From: Fimbriiglobus sp.
Lineage (GTDB): Bacteria > Planctomycetota > Planctomycetia > Gemmatales > Gemmataceae
Assembly: GCA_025459365.1 (NCBI GenBank)
Contig: JALOQR010000002.1
Location: 10,754-59,945 of the forward strand
Reading direction: 5' to 3'
DNA length: 49,192 nt
In this document: in pieces, positions 47,191-49,192 of the stretch
How positions within the stretch are numbered: the first letter of the stretch is position 1
How the letters are laid out: the number at the start of each line of letters is the position of its first letter
Notes under the pieces: generated by a model
Databases searched by the model: none
Told to the model about the DNA's origin: nothing
Seen by the model: only the letters and a program-made list of their open reading frames with translations
Position numbers and translations under genes: made by a program

Positions 47191-49029
47191 CTAAGTGCTC
47201 CAGGCCGCCCGACGAACGCGCTCAACGGCGGCATCGCCCAGGCCACTCTGATACAACCCGACATCGGTCAGCCCGCTCAGCCCGCTCCAGGTCAACAACA
47301 CCTCGGCCGATTGGTCGGTGAGTAGGTTGCGGCTGAGGTCGAGCCGCCCGAGCCGGCCGTTGGTCAGTTTGGCTGTGAGCGCCCGCACCCCGGCGTCGGT
47401 CATCTTGGTGTTGTACAGGGTGAGGTCGGCGAGCCGGGGGAGCCAGGCCGCCTCGCCGAGTACGTCAATCTCCCCCTTCATCAAGATGTTCTCGCCGAGC
47501 ACCAGCATCCGCAGGCGGTCGAGCGAGGTCGCCTCCACCAGCCCCCGCAGCTTGGCCTTGCTCAGCATCGTTCCTTGCAGGTCGAGGTGTTCGAGCCGGG
47601 CGACGGCCGGGGAGCGGAGGAGCCGCTCGAAGGTATCGTTGGCGATCACGAGTTGCCGTAGACCGAGCGACTTCAGCTTGCTGAGCGTACGGGAGCCGCT
47701 CAGGGCATCGAGCGCGAACGGCGGGAGAGGGTTGTGGGAGAGATCGAGCCGTTCGAGATTGGCGAGGTGTGGCGACTGACAGAGTGCCCGCAGCACCTTG
47801 GCCGTCACCCCGCACCGTGAGAGGTCGAGTTCTTTGAGCTTTTTCAGGTGCGGCGACTGGGCGAGAGCGAAGATGGCATCTTCGCCGATGTGCGTGCCGG
47901 ACAGGTCGAGTCGCTCCAGGTTGGCGGCGTTCGGTGAACGGGCGAGGGCCGCAGCCCCTTCGGGAGTGAGTTCGCCACTACCCAGATCGAGCGAGGTCAG
48001 GCCGGCGAGCAGGTCGGACCCGGCCAGGGCGATGGCTTCCTCGGTGCTGACCGAGTTGAAGCCGAGATCGAGGTGGGTCAGCCGGCGGGCGGCCCCGCCC
48101 TTCACCAGCCCGGCGACCACGCCTTTCAGGTGGCCGGAGTAGCCGGTCACGCTCAGCCGACGAACCCCCTTCACCACGTCGGAAGCAAACAGAGCAGCGA
48201 ACGACGGCGGGGGGAAGTTGTCTCCGCCGAGGTCGAGGCGGGTGAGTTGCCGCAGGTGCGGGGCAGCGGCGAGGGCCGTCAGCAGTTGGGGGTCTTGTTC
48301 GACCAGCGAGAAGTCGGCGACTTGGACTTCTGCGAGCAGTGGGGAGGTGAACAGCGTGCGAGCGAGATCGAGGTCGGGGGGCAACTCGATGCAGAGTTTG
48401 TGGGGGCGGGCGACCTTGAAGGCCGCCACACGCCGCATCGCCGCAGCATTCGCCCCCGAGAGCCGCAGTTCGCGCACAGTTTCGGTGTCGAGCGGGTCGA
48501 ACAGGGCGGCCGGAGCGTCGTCGGCGGCGGCCAACTCGAACGCAGTGGCCCCCCGCCCGGCGGGGTGCGTGAGCAACGCCCGCAGGTCGGCGGCGGTCGC
48601 CACCCCATGCAGGTCGAGCATCTCGACCCAGTCTCGCTGATCGGCCGGCAGGCGGTCGAGAGCGTCTCGCACGGGGGCTGGTTGCCCACTGATGCGAAGT
48701 AAGCCGCGGGCGAACCGCCCGCTCGCCTGCGGGGTATCGTCGTCTTCGGATGCCGGGGCATCGGTGAACTTGAACCAGTACGGCCCGGCGTAAGGCACCC
48801 CGGCCCACCGGAGGGCGTGCTTCTTCAAGAGCCGGTCAGCGGCCATTTGCTGCTCACCTTGCTCGGGCCGCCACTCGCCATCGACCGACTGAGCGAGTTG
48901 GAGACGGACGAACTCTGCACGATCGGCGTCGTTGTGGGTCGAGAGGTACTCGGCCACCGCCCGCCGGGGTGCATCGTCGGTCGGCGACCGCTTCGCGGCG
49001 GTGAGCAACTCGGACAGGTCGTCGGGCAT
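47191..49029 (-). CDS. TIGR02996 repeat-companion / leucine-rich repeat protein
   Basis: A 612-residue protein. The N-terminus (LSELLTAAKRSPTDDAPRRAVAEYLSTHNDADRAEFVRLQL) is the TIGR02996 'repeat-companion' domain, abundant in Gemmata-like planctomycetes. After a linker (about 90-170) come about 12-15 leucine-rich repeats of the ribonuclease-inhibitor type (LTHLDLGFNSVSTEEAIAL, LERLDLSGTHIGEDAIFAL and others). The protein is soluble and has no signal peptide. A protein-protein interaction role is likely; the partner is unknown. I chose the ATG at 49029, giving the domain's usual start. Confidence 0.9.
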   Translation of the reverse strand: MPDDLSELLTAAKRSPTDDAPRRAVAEYLSTHNDADRAEFVRLQLAQSVDGEWRPEQGEQQMAADRLLKKHALRWAGVPYAGPYWFKFTDAPASEDDDTPQASGRFARGLLRISGQPAPVRDALDRLPADQRDWVEMLDLHGVATAADLRALLTHPAGRGATAFELAAADDAPAALFDPLDTETVRELRLSGANAAAMRRVAAFKVARPHKLCIELPPDLDLARTLFTSPLLAEVQVADFSLVEQDPQLLTALAAAPHLRQLTRLDLGGDNFPPPSFAALFASDVVKGVRRLSVTGYSGHLKGVVAGLVKGGAARRLTHLDLGFNSVSTEEAIALAGSDLLAGLTSLDLGSGELTPEGAAALARSPNAANLERLDLSGTHIGEDAIFALAQSPHLKKLKELDLSRCGVTAKVLRALCQSPHLANLERLDLSHNPLPPFALDALSGSRTLSKLKSLGLRQLVIANDTFERLLRSPAVARLEHLDLQGTMLSKAKLRGLVEATSLDRLRMLVLGENILMKGEIDVLGEAAWLPRLADLTLYNTKMTDAGVRALTAKLTNGRLGRLDLSRNLLTDQSAEVLLTWSGLSGLTDVGLYQSGLGDAAVERVRRAAWST

Positions 49030-49112
49030 GGTGGTCCGGGGGAAACGAACAGGCCGGGCACGCCGGGTGTCCGGGCGATGTCTTATGAGAGGGGGGCCGT
49101 TCCGCCCGCTGT

Positions 49113-49192
49113 TCACTCCCGCCAGTTCCCGCACGGCCATGTCTGGTCTCGCACCAGGGCGAGGGCCGTTTCCACATCGCGGAGCAGTTCGG
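49113..49192 (-). CDS. 3' end of a gene running off the window (partial)
   Basis: The minus strand encodes ELLRDVETALALVRDQTWPC then GNWRE and a TGA stop at 49113-49115, with strong codon bias. The rest of the gene is beyond the window edge. The pattern resembles the C-terminus of a small soluble protein. No family can be assigned from 25 residues. Confidence 0.45.
   Translation of the reverse strand, partial: ELLRDVETALALVRDQTWPCGNWRE

Overview
The window reads as chromosomal DNA of a planctomycete, most likely of the Gemmataceae. I infer this from the family content: a DUF1549/DUF1553 protein with a CxxCH motif, a DUF1559 pseudopilin-like protein, a TIGR02996 'repeat-companion' leucine-rich repeat protein, a kinase-like fold preceded by the planctomycete-type 'GAITLYQL' preamble, a Zn-ribbon/Pro-rich/caspase-like membrane protein, and uniformly GC-rich codon use. 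No rRNA, tRNA, CRISPR array, prophage or intact insertion sequence was seen.

Layout. 1-7.2 kb (mostly minus strand): metK, an ABC exporter whose permease and ATPase genes are separated by a VOC-family gene, the caspase-like membrane protein, and a DUF2752 protein. 7.3-20.3 kb: conserved housekeeping genes (alaS, glgC, dnaE) mixed with a histidine kinase, a BON protein, an FMN-binding oxidase and the DUF1549/1553 protein. 20.7-22.4 kb: a methyltransferase and a stand-alone E2-type acyltransferase. 22.4-27.8 kb (minus): thrC, a MoaD/ThiS-type sulfur carrier, a small unknown protein, a MoeB/ThiF-type E1, a TM2 protein, a toxin-antitoxin-like pair and a class V cysteine desulfurase. Together these contain all the parts of a protein-thiocarboxylate sulfur relay. 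28-30.6 kb: a DUF4058 protein, an SmtB-type zinc sensor co-transcribed with a His-rich protein, and a one-TM protein. 30.6-44 kb (minus): an orphan VirD4-like ATPase, a D-glutamate cyclase-like protein translationally coupled to a 4-TM protein, two dynamin-like GTPases flanking a plus-strand DUF1559 gene, a ThiO-like oxidase, and a 1313-residue FHA/coiled-coil/pseudokinase protein. 44.4-49.2 kb (minus): a DEDDh exonuclease, two small unknown proteins, a DCC thioredoxin-like protein, a lipoprotein and the LRR protein.

Non-coding structure is notable. A dispersed element made of tandem CTGCCAC units beside poly-C tracts occurs three times, near 20.42, 34.02 and 44.11 kb. Two copies share 43 of 44 bases and both lie about 140-155 bases upstream of a minus-strand gene start. 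Long perfect inverted repeats lie at 57-110 (24 bp arms), 12271-12337 (28 bp), 26035-26127 (40 bp) and 26416-26490 (22 bp). The first two look like terminators. The last two sit inside the thrC/sulfur-carrier operon and look like REP-type palindromes.

Most promising for undescribed biology: (1) the thrC/sulfur-carrier/E1/desulfurase cluster; (2) the two dynamin-like GTPases next to an FHA/coiled-coil/pseudokinase giant, plausible as a membrane-remodelling or cytoskeletal system; (3) the dispersed CTGCCAC/poly-C element; (4) the two-gene unknown pair at 44.9-45.8 kb. All functional statements rest on motifs read by eye; no database search was possible.
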